Source of the DNA: Datisca glomerata
Taxonomy: Eukaryota; Streptophyta; Magnoliopsida; Cucurbitales; Datiscaceae
DNA length: 64,000 nucleotides
Assembly (NCBI GenBank): GCA_003255025.1
Contig: QANY01005474.1
Coordinates: forward strand, 124,001-188,000
Direction: 5' to 3'
Shown here: in pieces, positions 1 through 12,240 of the stretch
How the letters are laid out: every line of letters starts with the position of its first letter
Position numbering within the stretch: the stretch's first letter is position 1
Notes under the pieces: model-generated
Database searches by the model: none
Told to the model about the DNA's origin: nothing
Seen by the model: only the letters and a program-made list of their open reading frames with translations
Program-made: the position numbers and the translations under genes

Positions 1-1661
1 CCAATTTTCAAGTGCAGTTCTCATGTAGAGCTTTCATCCTTTTCTGCATGACTTTTACCCACTTTCCTTGGTGGTTATCTGTCTCAACCCCTTTGTAATT
101 CTTTGAATTTCTCCCATCAATAGATCTCTATAGCTGGATAATCACATCAGCTGGTGGAATTAAAACTGGCTGAGCATTCTATGTTGTTGGCTTATCAATA
201 ACATCTTCATCAATACAATCACCATCAATGTCTCTACCATCCCTATTCCTTGGAGATGTAGGAACTAGATTTAACTCAATTTCATCAGGCTGAGGCTTCA
301 CAACTATCGCTAAACTTGCAATAGTCTATTCATCAGGGAATTTCACTTCTGAATAATTTTCTTCTCAGCTAGATCACATTATTTCTTCTAGGATAATTCA
401 TTAGATGTATTCTTCTTCACTATTTTCACCAAATCCTCGGTGAGATTCACAGATGTCATGTAGAGCGTAGGCTTTTCCCTCCCTCTAGCTACTACCATTG
501 ACCATTTGGTGAGCTTCTATTTACCTTCACCAAAGTAATTGTAATAACCCTTATCATTAAACTGGCCTACAGAAATCAAGTTCAGACAGATCTCCGGAAT
601 GTGTATCACATTCTTGAGTACTAGCTTGCACTCGATATCTGTCTCTAAACACATATCTCCAATCCATGTAATCTTGGAGGTACCATCATTTCCCATTTTC
701 ATAACACCAAATTCACATGATATGTAAAATGAGAAGATACCTCTTCTAGAGGTAACATGTATGGTGGCAACACTATCAACTACCCAATCTGTGTCTACGC
801 ATGTACCATTCACTAAGTTCTCTAATGAGATAACAAACACGTATTGACTCATGGTTGCAAATGTCTTTGTTGAATTGTTGCTCTTATAACCATTTTTCTT
901 TTGTTGCTCCCTTTTCAAAGTTTTGAAATCAAACTTCTTATGCCCCATCTTCTTGCAGTAAAAACACTGAACCTCTTTCCTATCGAATTCACTCTACTTC
1001 TCTCCCAGTTTTTGATAACAAAAGTCTCTGATTGACTGGCTGAGGAACCCAATGATTTCTTTCTTGTTTATTCATTCAACAAACTGTTCTTAACTAAACT
1101 CATAGAGACTTAACTGGCAGGAGAGGAATTACTTAGTGATACTATCGATGTTTCCCAATTGTCTAGTGGAGAACTGAGAAGTAACAAGGCTGAAGCTCAT
1201 CGTCAAGGACCATTTTCATCGAAGAAAGCTGATTGAAGATGCTCTGAATCTCATTGAAGTGCTCTGCGATTGAGGCACCCTCTTTGTATTTTAGGTTCAC
1301 AAGATTTCATATCAGAAAACTTTATTCCTAGCTATTTTTCTCTCATGCAGCTCTTCTAACTTCATCCACAAAGAGTGTGCAGAAGCTTCACTCGCTACAT
1401 GGTGATAGACGTTATCATCCACCCACTATCGAATGTAATTGACGCTTTTCTAGTTCAATAATCCACAATCTTCTTGACTCATGTTAATTGGCTTTGTAGT
1501 ATCATATTTAATGGGAGCACGAAACATTTTGCAGGAAAGATGATTCTCCATTTTTCCTTTCCACAAATGCTAATTAGTCTCATTCAGACTAAGCATTTTG
1601 CTTGTATTAACATCATAACTACCCTGGACTGCTAATAACGCATTCTAATCTCTGATACAAG
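1..1661 (-). mobile_element. Ty1/copia retrotransposon relic, internal region (gag, protease, fragment before RT)
   Basis: Read on the reverse strand, the region next to the LTR (about 1660 down to 950) is a decayed gag. The stretch 948-517 is open and carries the end of gag plus the protease: WVVDSVATIHVT sits where copia proteases have DSGAT/S, so the catalytic Gly is replaced by Val. The pre-integrase words NLISVGQFNDKGY and GKWKLTKWSMVVARG follow. By about position 100 the frame already reads GKWVKVMQKRMKALHENCTW, the segment just before reverse transcriptase, so most of the integrase core is missing. Many stops are present. The element runs off the left edge of the window. It is a dead copy; only its class is certain. 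Confidence 0.85.
1651..1661 (-). other. Copia primer-binding site
   Basis: On the reverse strand TTGTATCAGAG follows one base after the LTR end. This is a near match to the TGGTATCAGAG site complementary to the 3' end of initiator tRNA-Met that most plant copia elements use. Confidence 0.7.
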
Positions 1662-1779
1662 TGTTGGGTTTTGTTGTGCTTTCTCAACCCTAAAAACTAG
1701 TTTTAAAGGTGAAACTTTCCTTCACAGTTATAAAATGACTGTCAATTCCTTCTACATCTGATGTGGGATAACCCCAACA
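1662..1779 (-). repeat. Short copia LTR (118 bp)
   Basis: The forward strand begins TGTTGGG and ends CCCCAACA, forming the usual TG..CA inverted ends of a copia LTR, and the primer-binding site abuts it on the inner side. At 118 bp it is short for copia but similar to other compact elements such as rice Tos17 (known family size about 138 bp). Only this one LTR is visible because the other end lies outside the window. Confidence 0.6.
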
Positions 1780-3598
1780 ATCTTCGAATAATTCTTCGGA
1801 GTGAAGGAAAAAATCACGGGACAAACTTCGAATAATTGATAATCTATAAGGGAAAAATCAGACAAGCCTTTTTCACTTGATTACTATGTCTCATTGCGTA
1901 GTGATAGGTGAAGGCTATGTTCTATGCCAATAGTGAGCTGAACTTTTCATTCTACCCATTTTCTTGACAGAAAAAAAAATATTTTTTGTTGTCTCTTAAA
2001 TCAGAAGATGATTGTTTAAAAACAGATGATTAGAAAATATTGAAATAATTTTATTGAACATAATAAATTAGCAAATTCTAATTAATGAGTATTGAATAGA
2101 TATGAGATGGAGGAGATGATAATGCAACCGAAATATTCATCACATTAAAACTAATTGCATTATTTTAGGGTTTAGATTTGGTAGTAGAATGATTTTATTG
2201 AGATTGTGTATGAACTGGAAGATTCTTGTTTCTTATTACAAGTGGGCAGAGACAATTATATGCGAAAATTGTTATGACACTTCTAGTGGTTCGCTTTAAT
2301 GACACATACACATTTCTAATTTGTAAAATGATACAGTCTTCCTTTTATGTTAGGTTTCATTGACAAAAGTACTTTAGAACCGTTAAATTTCAAAATAACA
2401 CTACTTGAATAATACATAATATTTAAATAACAAATTAACACCGTTTGAATAATACGTAATATTAAAATTATTTTTCGTTTTGTTCCAAATTTTAAAAAAC
2501 TTTAAAATCAATTTCTTTTAATGTATAAATTAGAATCCACTTAAATCTGGAAAAAATCCACGTGGGCTTATCTTTCTAATTAGAAAATTAGTTCAATGAG
2601 ATTGGTTAAAAGGATAATATTGTATTTTTAACTTAAATTAATATATTTTTAACAGAATAAATTTATTTATCATTTTTTAAATTAGATAGATGGTTGTTTA
2701 CTTAAGTAAACTACAAGGCATATTAGAGAATTTTTATTTTCTGATTATAACAATATATTTATCTTTCTTATACTTGTGTATGCTTTTGAAATTACATCAG
2801 AGAGATGTGGTTGTGGTTGTGGTTTTGGTTGGGGAAATTCTCCATTCCAGACCCCTGTGGAGGGAATTTTATCTAAAATTAGACCCTCCTTTGTTTCTGA
2901 GTAATTTTGGGTTGATTTTAATTTTTGGAAAGACAACTCTACCCCTGTCCACTGCAGTCCAGTAGAAGGGGGAAAAAGCCATTCTCCTCTCTAGATCCCT
3001 ACCTCCCTCCTCTCTCTCCAAAAATCCACCTCCGTCATTTCTCTCTCTCCATCACTCAGTGACTGAAGCCAATTTCAAGTAGTTCTTTACTGAATTGATT
3101 TTTTCAATCATGAAGGTTAGTCAGTCTTGAAATTACTATAAATTGGCAATTTCATGATAATTTGATACTGTGACTGAAAATGCCGGGGGTGTTGTTCAGT
3201 TAGCTATTTTAAATCCCATCATTTTCTTTTTATTTCCTTTACGTTTAAGGTGAGTTGCTTCCAATCCTTGGGAGGACGGAGACAAAAAGTAGCCGGAAAA
3301 AAACCGAGCGAAAGAGTCGGATGGAGAGAGGCCTACCACTGGGGAAAAAGATGAAGTAATGGTTTGAGCTGTGAAGGAAAAAAGTGGGTGTGGAGAGCGC
3401 CAGTCTAGGCCAATAAACACCCAAAATTACTCAAAATGAGAAAGGAGTCTAAAAACCCGCATGCACTTGGGAAATAGTATAGTCTGGGGAAGTTCCATGT
3501 TGGAAAAAGAAAAACTCTGCTGCTCCTGCACAACCTGCAAAACCCAAAATTTCTAAACGCAATACACCTGTGCCTGTTCATTAGCACCAACAAAAACA
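1780..3598. other. AT-rich intergenic DNA and 5' region of the PPR gene
   Basis: No gene or element is recognisable. The stretch is AT-rich up to about 2650. At 2960-3050 there is a CT-rich tract typical of plant core promoters and 5' UTRs. The open frames here are short and have no recognisable domain. Confidence 0.5.
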
Positions 3599-5827
3599 AT
3601 GACTGTAAAGCTTGTACCTTTGATTATTTGTAAGCGATTACCCGAATTCCTCAAGTCGAGGGCATGCTTCTCTTCAATTCCCTGTGCTAATGTTCATGAA
3701 AATTTCGCTGAAAACTCTCACAACCTTTGTTGTGCATCTGAATCAGAACAAAGTATTCAGCTTTTGAGAAATAAGCTTGTCCCGGAAAACTTAGTTGGAG
3801 TATTAAATAATATAAGTGATTTGAAGACATCGATGGAAGTCTTCAATTGGGTTTTCCATCAAAAATCGTTCTTCCACACTGTCGATACATATTACCACAT
3901 GATTTTGAAGCTTGGTCTCGCTGGAAGTATTGCAGAAATGGATGAATTTTGTCTAGATTTGGTGAAAAATAGAATCCCAGGTTTTGAAGAGGCTCTTACG
4001 ATGTTGGTTAACACGTTTGTTAGTCATGGTAGGTTAAGTGAAGCTACACGGGTTCTTCTGAATATGAACTTGGGTGGATTTAAGCCTTCAATTGTGACAT
4101 ATAATGTTGTATTATGTGCGCTTGTGGAGGAGAAGAGAGTATTCCAAGATGTGCTATTTGTTTACAAAGAGATGGTGAAAGCTGGTGTTTTACCCAATGT
4201 TGATACATTAAATTATCTGTTAGATGCATTGTTTGAGACTCATCATGTTGTGGCTGCCATGGATCAGTTTTGGAGAATGAATAGGAAAGGGTGTAATCCT
4301 AACAGCAAGACCTTTGAATTACTTATAAAGGGCCTCATTTCCAAAAATCTTGTGGATGAAGCTGTTGTTGTTTTGGGTTTGATGTTCAAGCTCGGGACTC
4401 AACCGGAGCTGAGTTTTTATACCTGTACAGTTCCTTTGTTCTGTCTGGAAAATAAACCAGAAGAGGGTATTAGGCTGTTTAAAATGATGAAGGCTTGTAA
4501 TTATGTGCCTGATTCCTTGATATACGGGGCTCTAATACAGTGTCTATGCAAGAATCTTCTTTTAGATGATGTTATAAGCCTCCTTGATGAGATGATAGAG
4601 TTTGGTTCAACACCTGGACATAATGTATACGTGGATATAATAGAAGCTTTTTGCAAGTTAGGCAAGATAGATGAAGCTATTAACTTCCTAGAAGATAAAC
4701 ATGTTTTTGAAATTTCTCCTCATAATGCATTGCTTGCAGGTTGCTGCAGTGCTGGTAAGTTCTTTGTAGCGAAAGGTCTTCTTGGGAAAATGTCTGAAAG
4801 GAATATAGATAATATCGATTCTTGGAATATAATTATCGGGTGGCTTTGTAAGAATGCGGGAAGCAAGAAAGCGTTGGAATTTCTTGGAAGAATGATTTTG
4901 TGGTCATTTGTTCCTGACAGCAACACATATGCAGCTCTTATTATTGGCAACTGTAAATTACACAAGTATGAGGATGCTTGGCATTTATTTGATAACGTTC
5001 GCGTAAGATGCTGGATTCTCAATTCCGAGTCTTACTCACAGCTTCTTGAAGGCCTTTGCCGGGGGAAAATGATTCCAGAGGCGGTTGAATTGTTTCGCTA
5101 CATGTCTAGGAATAGGAACTCTCTTCAGCCTTCCTCTTTTGATATTTTAATCAAGGAAATTTGTGATATGGGCAAGATTGATGAAGCCATAGGACTGCTG
5201 AAGTTGGTTTATTATTCTGGTACTCCTTGTACAACGGCAACTTACAGTAGCATAATGATTGGGCTGTCAAAATATGGTAAGGCAAAAGAATTGTTAGTGA
5301 TGGTCTCAAAGATGGTAGTAGAAGGTTTCAGTCTTACTTTGGACATATATTGCATCCTAATAGAAAGAATGAGTAAAGAAAATCGAATTAAGGATTGCGT
5401 ATGGTTATTCAATATGATGATGGATGGGGGATTTGTGCCTGATTCTGAAAGACTATACAAAATGTTAACGTGTATAGGAAACCAATGTGAGCTGCATATG
5501 GTTTTAAGTGGGATTGATAAAGTAATCTCAAATGATAAAGTTGTAAATTCAGAAATATGTAACTTACTGGTGAATGGACTATGGAAAGAGGGTAATAGAG
5601 AGGAGGCAGGGAGGGTGTTGGATATGATGTTGGAGAAGGGATGGATGCCTGATGTTATGACTCATAAACTGTTGGTTGGAAAGGAAAAATCACAAAGTAA
5701 GAGATTGGGTGATGATGATTATGATAAGCGTAGAAAGCAAGATATTATTAGCAACATACTCGTGGAGGGTCTTTGTTCTGAACCTATCTTTGAACCTATC
5801 TTTGATTATCAGCTGAGATTGTCTTGA
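3599..5827 (+). CDS. P-class pentatricopeptide repeat (PPR) protein, probably organellar
   Basis: Single-exon gene of 742 residues. The body from about residue 165 to 700 is a run of roughly 14 degenerate 35-residue PPR units, recognised by recurring phrases such as PSIVTYNVVLCALVEE, PNVDTLNYLLDALFE, PDSLIYGALIQCLCK, PDSNTYAALIIGNCK and PDVMTHKLLVG. There is no E, DYW or SMR domain, so it belongs to the P class, whose members bind organellar RNA and act in its cleavage, stabilisation, splicing or translation. The first 35 residues are rich in Lys/Arg and hydroxyl residues and poor in acids, consistent with a mitochondrial or plastid presequence. The start is the first ATG of a long open frame. 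Lack of introns is usual in this family. The exact ortholog is unknown to me. Confidence 0.93.
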   Translation: MTVKLVPLIICKRLPEFLKSRACFSSIPCANVHENFAENSHNLCCASESEQSIQLLRNKLVPENLVGVLNNISDLKTSMEVFNWVFHQKSFFHTVDTYYHMILKLGLAGSIAEMDEFCLDLVKNRIPGFEEALTMLVNTFVSHGRLSEATRVLLNMNLGGFKPSIVTYNVVLCALVEEKRVFQDVLFVYKEMVKAGVLPNVDTLNYLLDALFETHHVVAAMDQFWRMNRKGCNPNSKTFELLIKGLISKNLVDEAVVVLGLMFKLGTQPELSFYTCTVPLFCLENKPEEGIRLFKMMKACNYVPDSLIYGALIQCLCKNLLLDDVISLLDEMIEFGSTPGHNVYVDIIEAFCKLGKIDEAINFLEDKHVFEISPHNALLAGCCSAGKFFVAKGLLGKMSERNIDNIDSWNIIIGWLCKNAGSKKALEFLGRMILWSFVPDSNTYAALIIGNCKLHKYEDAWHLFDNVRVRCWILNSESYSQLLEGLCRGKMIPEAVELFRYMSRNRNSLQPSSFDILIKEICDMGKIDEAIGLLKLVYYSGTPCTTATYSSIMIGLSKYGKAKELLVMVSKMVVEGFSLTLDIYCILIERMSKENRIKDCVWLFNMMMDGGFVPDSERLYKMLTCIGNQCELHMVLSGIDKVISNDKVVNSEICNLLVNGLWKEGNREEAGRVLDMMLEKGWMPDVMTHKLLVGKEKSQSKRLGDDDYDKRRKQDIISNILVEGLCSEPIFEPIFDYQLRLS

Positions 5828-8146
5828 ATTATAAACTAAATTGATTAATATTTAAAAATAAATCGTTGGGTTTTACTCCAATTATACATCTAGTGCTTTG
5901 TTTTACAGCAATTATGCCTATATTTTAGAGGGAGAGAGAAGCAACACATTTGAGAAAACAAATACTTTGAGCAGCAAAGCCAAAACCCACACAATTTATA
6001 TTGATAACTGAGGCTTCATCCTCACCACATTACAATGTGGCGGTATTTGCAGCATGTCAATAGAAAAGGAAATTGAAATTTTTAATGGCTTATCTCCTAT
6101 ACTACTATAGTATTCCTGCAATGCCAAAAAGGGCAGGAAAGAAAAAGTTGATGAACTAAAATGTTTCTGCTAATTATTGATGTCCCATGTCCGTAATGAA
6201 ATTGTATGGAACTCCACTTCGAGAGAAGAGGAGACAACTATATTTAGTTTAAGATTTGCAAAACCCATGAAAATTGGAAGCTAAGTAGACTGAGTCAGTA
6301 TCATTGCAAAAAAAAAAGGTTCAAACAAACATTTGGACATAGATTGAAATCTCCAACAAATAAAGTGATGGTCAGGATTCAGGCTTCATTCTGTTGCCAA
6401 AACCGAAACTGATCATAATACTTCATTTTTCTTTAAATAGTTAAGAGCTAAAAAAAAAGCATGCATCTCTCAAATAGTTAATACAACATTTACAAGAATA
6501 TCACTCCTCTCAATAAGCTTAATGGAACAGGTTAACTATCTCCTCTCCTAGCAACTTCAAGTCATCAGAGCTAAGAAGGCTTTTATTTTGATCGGTGTAT
6601 CCACCTTTTGAAGTGTGTTGGGGGGGTCGTTCATGGTAACTAAACCATGACTACAACCCAATGCATCATAGCAATGGGCCTCCTGCATAGCTTCACCCTA
6701 CTGCAGAGACAAAAAAAAGCATGTCAATAAAGAGAGCCAAACAATTTCAATTTCTAACGTCCTCTCCTATTGATGGCTGTTCCTGTTATAGTTATATATT
6801 TCATCCCGTAGTAAAAATGGACCGAAGTCTCAAGGATCTCTTTCAGGATATCTCCCACAAGAAACAACACAATTGAGAAAGTGAAACAATAGCAAAGACT
6901 CATCATGAAATTTATCACATAAAACCTTCGACTGCTAAAAGCAAAAACAGATGGCAAAAACATCTCTCTCGGGTATTATTCGCTAACTGCTTTAATTGAA
7001 AACTTGATAATGTGAAATTTCTCATTATGACATTCATCAATGACATTAATCTTATCCCAAGCTAACCCCAAACTTCAAGATCATTAAGGGAGAGCACGAG
7101 AAAGATACACGCTGTAGACGTTGGGAAGAAACACATAAAAGAACATGAAATTCAATAAATGGAATCAATATTGCCAAAACGACAATACTTTCCTTGTCTT
7201 TTCCAACCCCAACCTTCCTTAAGCACCCTTCCCTCCAAACCACATGCGGGGGAGGGAGGGATTAGCTATAATTGGGAGTAGGGCAAAAGATAGCACAGTT
7301 TTGTTTGGTGTCTCGTCAGGGGTTAGAGTAGAGAAAGTAGATTGTTCCAAACGTATCATGCTGGAAGTCATTTCTTAGATAATGATGGTACAATATGGAT
7401 ATGGAATATATTCTACAAACGCAGAGTATTTTTGTGTGAAGTGGCAAGAGTCTACCACCAGCAAGTGGCCAGACTGCCAGAGTCTCTTTGAATGCACTAT
7501 TGCATGTCATTGAGTGTTGGAAAGATGGAAGGCCAAAATGTATAACCATTTGGAATACCTTCCTTAAAAGAATATCCTCTTGACTAGTACTTCTTAATCT
7601 CACGGAAGAACAGAATAAAGAGCTCCACTTGTGGAAAAATCACTTCTAATTTCTTTTCTAGTTTCAGCAGTTAAGACTAAGCTGGACAAATGCTCTATAC
7701 ATAATATTGCCATAAGAAAAAAGAAAGGATACAAGTGGATAACTTAAATTGGGTTTAGAAAGTTTGAAGAATATAGGAATTAGATAGTACCCTTTAAAAT
7801 AATGAACAAGTATGCATAATGATAAAAGACCATGATAAACATTATGTGGTACAAAGAGAATAAATTCATGAACAAGATATTCAAGTAGTAGTTTACATTC
7901 TCAAAATGAACACATTATAATTAGTAGATAGAAAGACCATGATAAAAAATAAAAATTAAAGATTATAGGTGCAAAGATAATTGAATTCATGAACAATAAA
8001 TGCAATTTCAAACATGAACATAAAACACTATTGCAATTAGCAGATAAAAAACGATGAAAATGGAAAGAGAGGTAAACCAAATTCTTGAAACTCATGCTAA
8101 TATAGTAATAAAACCTATTGCCTATTGGTGAAAAGAGCATACCTCC
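5828..8146. other. Intergenic region between the PPR and desulfhydrase genes
   Basis: No coding sequence or clear element is seen. It must include the 3' ends of both convergent genes. Open frames of 60-95 codons in this stretch show no family resemblance and overlap AT-rich sequence. Confidence 0.5.
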
Positions 8147-9529
8147 TCAGTTAGAATGGAGTAGAGTGCAAGTGAAACCATCGTGAACGAGATTGGTAAT
8201 TGCATCCCTGAACTTGATATAGTCATCAAATTTGTTGTATACTTGATGAGAAATCCTGGCATACCCGGTTATTGAGTCCAGCTCCTCTCCAATTTTGGGG
8301 GGACGGAAGTATATTGGGACTTCAACACCAAAATTTTCCCTCAGATGTGTCCTCAACTTCAAAGTATCGGATTCGCTCAAGATCCCCAAGCAAGCAGGCA
8401 ACCCAACCATGATCATGCTGGCGCACATATTCGGTGGGCAACCCAGATTTGTTCCCCACGCTTTTGCCAACATCTCACCCATCTCAACCACCGCTTCGTG
8501 ATTCCTTTTCTTGATTCCCTCAATACCATCGTCAAATCTACTAACGAATTCCAAAACTGAAGGAACGACCAATTGAGCACTATAATCCCTGGTTCCTATC
8601 CAAGCACTTTCTACGGCCAACCCATTACCATATTCATGAGACACCACCGGGTGGTGCAAATCGGTACAACCAGAAGAAGACCTCCTTGAATACAGAAAAG
8701 CAATAGAAGGTGGGCAGAAAAACCATTTATGTAAATTACTAGTATAAAAATCAGCCCCAATTTCTTTCATGTCAACATCAGTACAGCCAATAGCATGAGC
8801 TGCATCCACAAACACGTGGTCAACGCCTTCTTCCCTGCAAATTTTAACCAGTTTTTCAACCGGAATAACCACACACGGCATCGATGTAATATGATCAATT
8901 ACAGCAAGCCTAACTTTCCTGCCATTCGCTTTTCCTCTTTCTAAGGCCTTCCTAAACTCGGATATAATTTCATCATTGGAATTCACAGGAAAAGGCAACG
9001 GAACCTCAATAACGTGTCCACCAGCGCGAGAAACGTAGGCCTCGATAGACTTCTTGACTGCGCCATAAGCGTAATGTAGCATAACAGCAGCATCACCTTT
9101 GTTGAATTTGCCTTCAGCAAAAGCCCAAGCAGTTTGCTGGAGGATTATAGCAGCGGCAGTGGTTGCGTTATCGACGATGGAAACCTCGTCGACGTGTTCT
9201 GCATTGATAAGGTCCTTGATTATGGTCCTGGATTCCAGGATCCCCTTCTTGAGCTCATTAAAGTAGAAATGGTCGGGTTGACGAAGGTATTTGAGTTGCC
9301 ATTGATTCTGAGCCGAAATAATTGAAGAGGGGCAGCAACCGAAGCTTCCGTTGTTGATTCGGGCAACAGAAGGGTCATGGTGAGAGAACTCGGATTGGAT
9401 TTCAGAATCAGTGATAAAGGTGGGGGAAAGTTTTGGCTTTTTGGGGAGGTGGGATTTGGTGTCACCGTTGTGGTGGTGGGTGTTATTGTGATGGTGAGGG
9501 TGGTGATTGTTTTCAGGGTGAGAAGCCAT
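8147..9529 (-). CDS. LCD: L-cysteine desulfhydrase-like, class V PLP-dependent aminotransferase fold
   Basis: Intact intronless gene of 460 residues resembling the plant LCD family (Arabidopsis At3g62130, as recalled), described as degrading cysteine to H2S, ammonia and pyruvate. Visible motifs: RINNGSFGCCP near residue 58; the cofactor-binding aspartate and histidine in VDAAH (Asp242, His245); and SNLHKWFF, where Lys268 should form the Schiff base with pyridoxal phosphate. The N-terminus is a His/Asn-rich low-complexity tail of about 30 residues that is probably disordered and encoded by a CAC/CAT-rich tract. A hAT element ends 218 bp upstream of the start codon. The call rests on overall family resemblance; other class V enzymes share the fold, so the substrate is inferred. 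Confidence 0.88.
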   Translation of the reverse strand: MASHPENNHHPHHHNNTHHHNGDTKSHLPKKPKLSPTFITDSEIQSEFSHHDPSVARINNGSFGCCPSSIISAQNQWQLKYLRQPDHFYFNELKKGILESRTIIKDLINAEHVDEVSIVDNATTAAAIILQQTAWAFAEGKFNKGDAAVMLHYAYGAVKKSIEAYVSRAGGHVIEVPLPFPVNSNDEIISEFRKALERGKANGRKVRLAVIDHITSMPCVVIPVEKLVKICREEGVDHVFVDAAHAIGCTDVDMKEIGADFYTSNLHKWFFCPPSIAFLYSRRSSSGCTDLHHPVVSHEYGNGLAVESAWIGTRDYSAQLVVPSVLEFVSRFDDGIEGIKKRNHEAVVEMGEMLAKAWGTNLGCPPNMCASMIMVGLPACLGILSESDTLKLRTHLRENFGVEVPIYFRPPKIGEELDSITGYARISHQVYNKFDDYIKFRDAITNLVHDGFTCTLLHSN

Positions 9530-9746
9530 AGAAAAATGTGGGAGAGGGAAAGCGTTAGTTTTTAGGTTTTGAAGAAGAATAAGAGATAATTAGGAAAAGG
9601 AAAAACGCAATCAAAATGATTAATAATTATGGAAGAAAAAGGGAGAAGTGGTGGAGGATGGTGTTGTCTCTGTGTGAGCCCTTCTGTTGTGCAATTGGTG
9701 GAAGGAAGCATTGGGGGTGGGGAGGATAGGATCAGAAAGTGTCAAA

Positions 9747-10827
9747 TAAGGGTGTAAAAACGGTCCGGTCCGTGTAATCTGATCCGGACTAAACCGGAGT
9801 TTATCGATCTGAACAATTTTTCTCATTATTTAGACGGTTCGATCTTCATTTAAGAGAAGACTGAAATGAGAGTTTAGTCTAGAATTTCAACTAATTCTAG
9901 ACCACACCGACCAAATAACTCTTTATATATATATAAATATTTTGTTTTCAACCCTACTTCACTTCTCCCTGTACGCCTCCAACCAAAATTTTTTTCTTCA
10001 CTCTCTCTCGCAAATCTCTCTCTCTCTCTCTCTCTCTCAAGCTTGTCTCTCAAAACTCTCTCTCGCAGATCTCTCTCTCAAAGGAGAAGGTTTTGGTTAC
10101 AAAGTAAAACCTAATCTACCCTTCTTTGTTCTCGAGCCTTTCTTCATTGTTTCAGTCTCGACTCCTCAGCACCTTATTTCAGATCTCATCTTCTCGCTCG
10201 AGTCTCATCTTCTTTGATTCAGTCTCGTCTTCCTTGTATTTTCTTCCTTGTTTCAGTTTCGTCTTCTCAACTCCTTGATTTAGATCTTCTAATCTTCTTA
10301 CAGTCTTGTCATCTTTCTTCTTTCAATCTTGTCGTCGACGCCTAACATAAATCACAACAGCTTGATGCCTCGTCGCCTCCAACCTCTCGACGCCTTCAGC
10401 CTCTTGATGCCTCCAGCCCCTCGATGACTTCAGCCCCTCGACGCTTGAGATAGAATTCTAGATCTGCGTAATACTAAATTTAGTTATGATTTAGTTGGTT
10501 TAAATATGTGTAATACTAATTTTGTGTGATTTAGTTAATTTAAATCTGATTTGGATCTGATTTAGTTGACTTTAGTTGATAAATGTTCATGAATGAGTTC
10601 TGATTTAATTGATTTTAGTTGATTTAATTGATAAAAGAGAGTAAGGTAAAAGGCTCATCCTTTTGGTCCGTAAAATCCATCCAATCCGGTCGTTAGTTCG
10701 GTCTGGATGGATAGGATTTTTTGCAGTGTTGTGGTCAGTTCGTCCCTCCATATATGAGGATCGTAATTTTCGGTCTGGTCTAATTTTTCTCCAAAAATCT
10801 GCTCAGGCCGACCGTTGAACACCCCTA
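9747..10827. mobile_element. Non-autonomous hAT-type DNA transposon (1081 bp)
   Basis: The left end TAAGGGTGTAAAAACGGTC and the complement of the right end TAGGGGTGTTCAACGGTC are imperfect terminal inverted repeats. The element is flanked on both sides by the same 8 bases GTGTCAAA (9739-9746 and 10828-10835), the target duplication expected of hAT transposases. No transposase frame is present inside. The interior has a CT-rich microsatellite (about 10001-10080), a degenerate tandem repeat of CTCGACGCCTTCAGC-like words (about 10358-10450) and TTTAGTTGAT-rich sequence. It sits in the upstream region of the reverse-strand desulfhydrase gene. Confidence 0.9.
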
Positions 10828-10835
10828 GTGTCAAA

Positions 10836-12240
10836 AGATGGTAGTTCTCTAAAAAAGTAAATTACACAAATAACCAATCTGACCACTCATTCTACAGTAC
10901 TTGTACAACATATGAACTATTTTTTGTAAAGAATAGCAAAAGGAGAAGATCCTGGTAGATACTTATATCCATGAGAAATCACTCTAAGTTCTAAAACCTT
11001 AGATAAATTACTGTCAGAGAGAGCTAAAATGGGTGAAAGATGAACATCTAAGATTCTAGTTAAGGGTTTATGGTAAGGAGGCCGTAGGGATCATTGTCTC
11101 ACTGTGGTACATGAAAATATTCTATGCCCACATTGAATAGTTTTAAAGCGATGTTTAGTGACTTTCATGTCTTATGCTACTTTAGAAAGATTCAGAAAGT
11201 CTTTTATGCCCACATTGAATAAGGATTTCCTGTTGAAACATATACTTCTAACTAGGGTTAAACGGATGCTTTTAGCCATGACCTGTAGGGGAATAGATCA
11301 CTCATTCATCAATTCAGAGTTAAAATATAATTAAGCTAAATCATCTTCTGAACCTAGTTCAGAAGAACTATCATTATTAGAAAAAAGATAGTTTAAAATT
11401 TACTGTTGAGCCATTAGGTGCTGGCTTTTTCAAGATGAAAACAGAATAACTCATCCAGGGAATTATAAAGCATACAGAGAGAAAAAGAAAAGAAAATGGG
11501 AATTTAGTTAGACAAGTGGGAGGAGCAAATGCCCAACTTTACCAATTGCAGCAGCTGAACTAACAGAATTTTTACTAGTCATCAAGTGGCGCCATTTGTT
11601 TACTTTGGCCTTGCCTTGAGCCTTGTCATCCTCCTCCATCCTCATCCTTCGATAAAGCAATGGCCTTCCTCCTTATTATTTTTTAATTAAGCACACATAT
11701 AGATATAACCATATAGGGGTGCGGTGCAGTTTTTTCTTGCTCTTTGCTAATGTATTATTAATTTAAAGGCTGGTTTACATACAATTTCTACCTTTTTTAT
11801 ACATGGAATATGTCACAATCAATCAATGTTTTCATTCTCTATAAAATTGCCGCCCACACATCAAATAATACCACTTATCACTGCTATCCAATTATAATAT
11901 ATGACATCAAATATTTTTGGTGGATATCAAGAGTAATGGCCCATATTAGTTATTTATGTAGAAAAACCACAAAAAAAATATTGTGTTATTTGTATATTAT
12001 GCATGGACGAATAAGAAAATATAAAATACTTCTACTTGGGGATCAAATGTCAGTATTAGTATTGTAGTACAATGGCCTTCAGTTTTGGCTATAACCTTCG
12101 CTTTTTTGGCAATCAAATAGGGCTCCAAATAGAAAATTGAGTCTGAATTTCTACCAACATACAATAAAGCCTACCGGAATAAGAGTTTACATCCAAACTT
12201 AAAGACATCACAAGTGGAGTAATTATTATCTCAAATGTGA
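10836..12240. other. Intergenic DNA without recognised content
   Basis: No domain, RNA gene or terminal repeats were recognised. The 85-codon frame near 11810-12067 is AT-rich and unassigned. Confidence 0.45.

Noticed and set aside
2690..2965. 91-codon forward frame upstream of the PPR gene
   Set aside because: AT-rich, no recognised domain, with an overlapping frame on the other strand.
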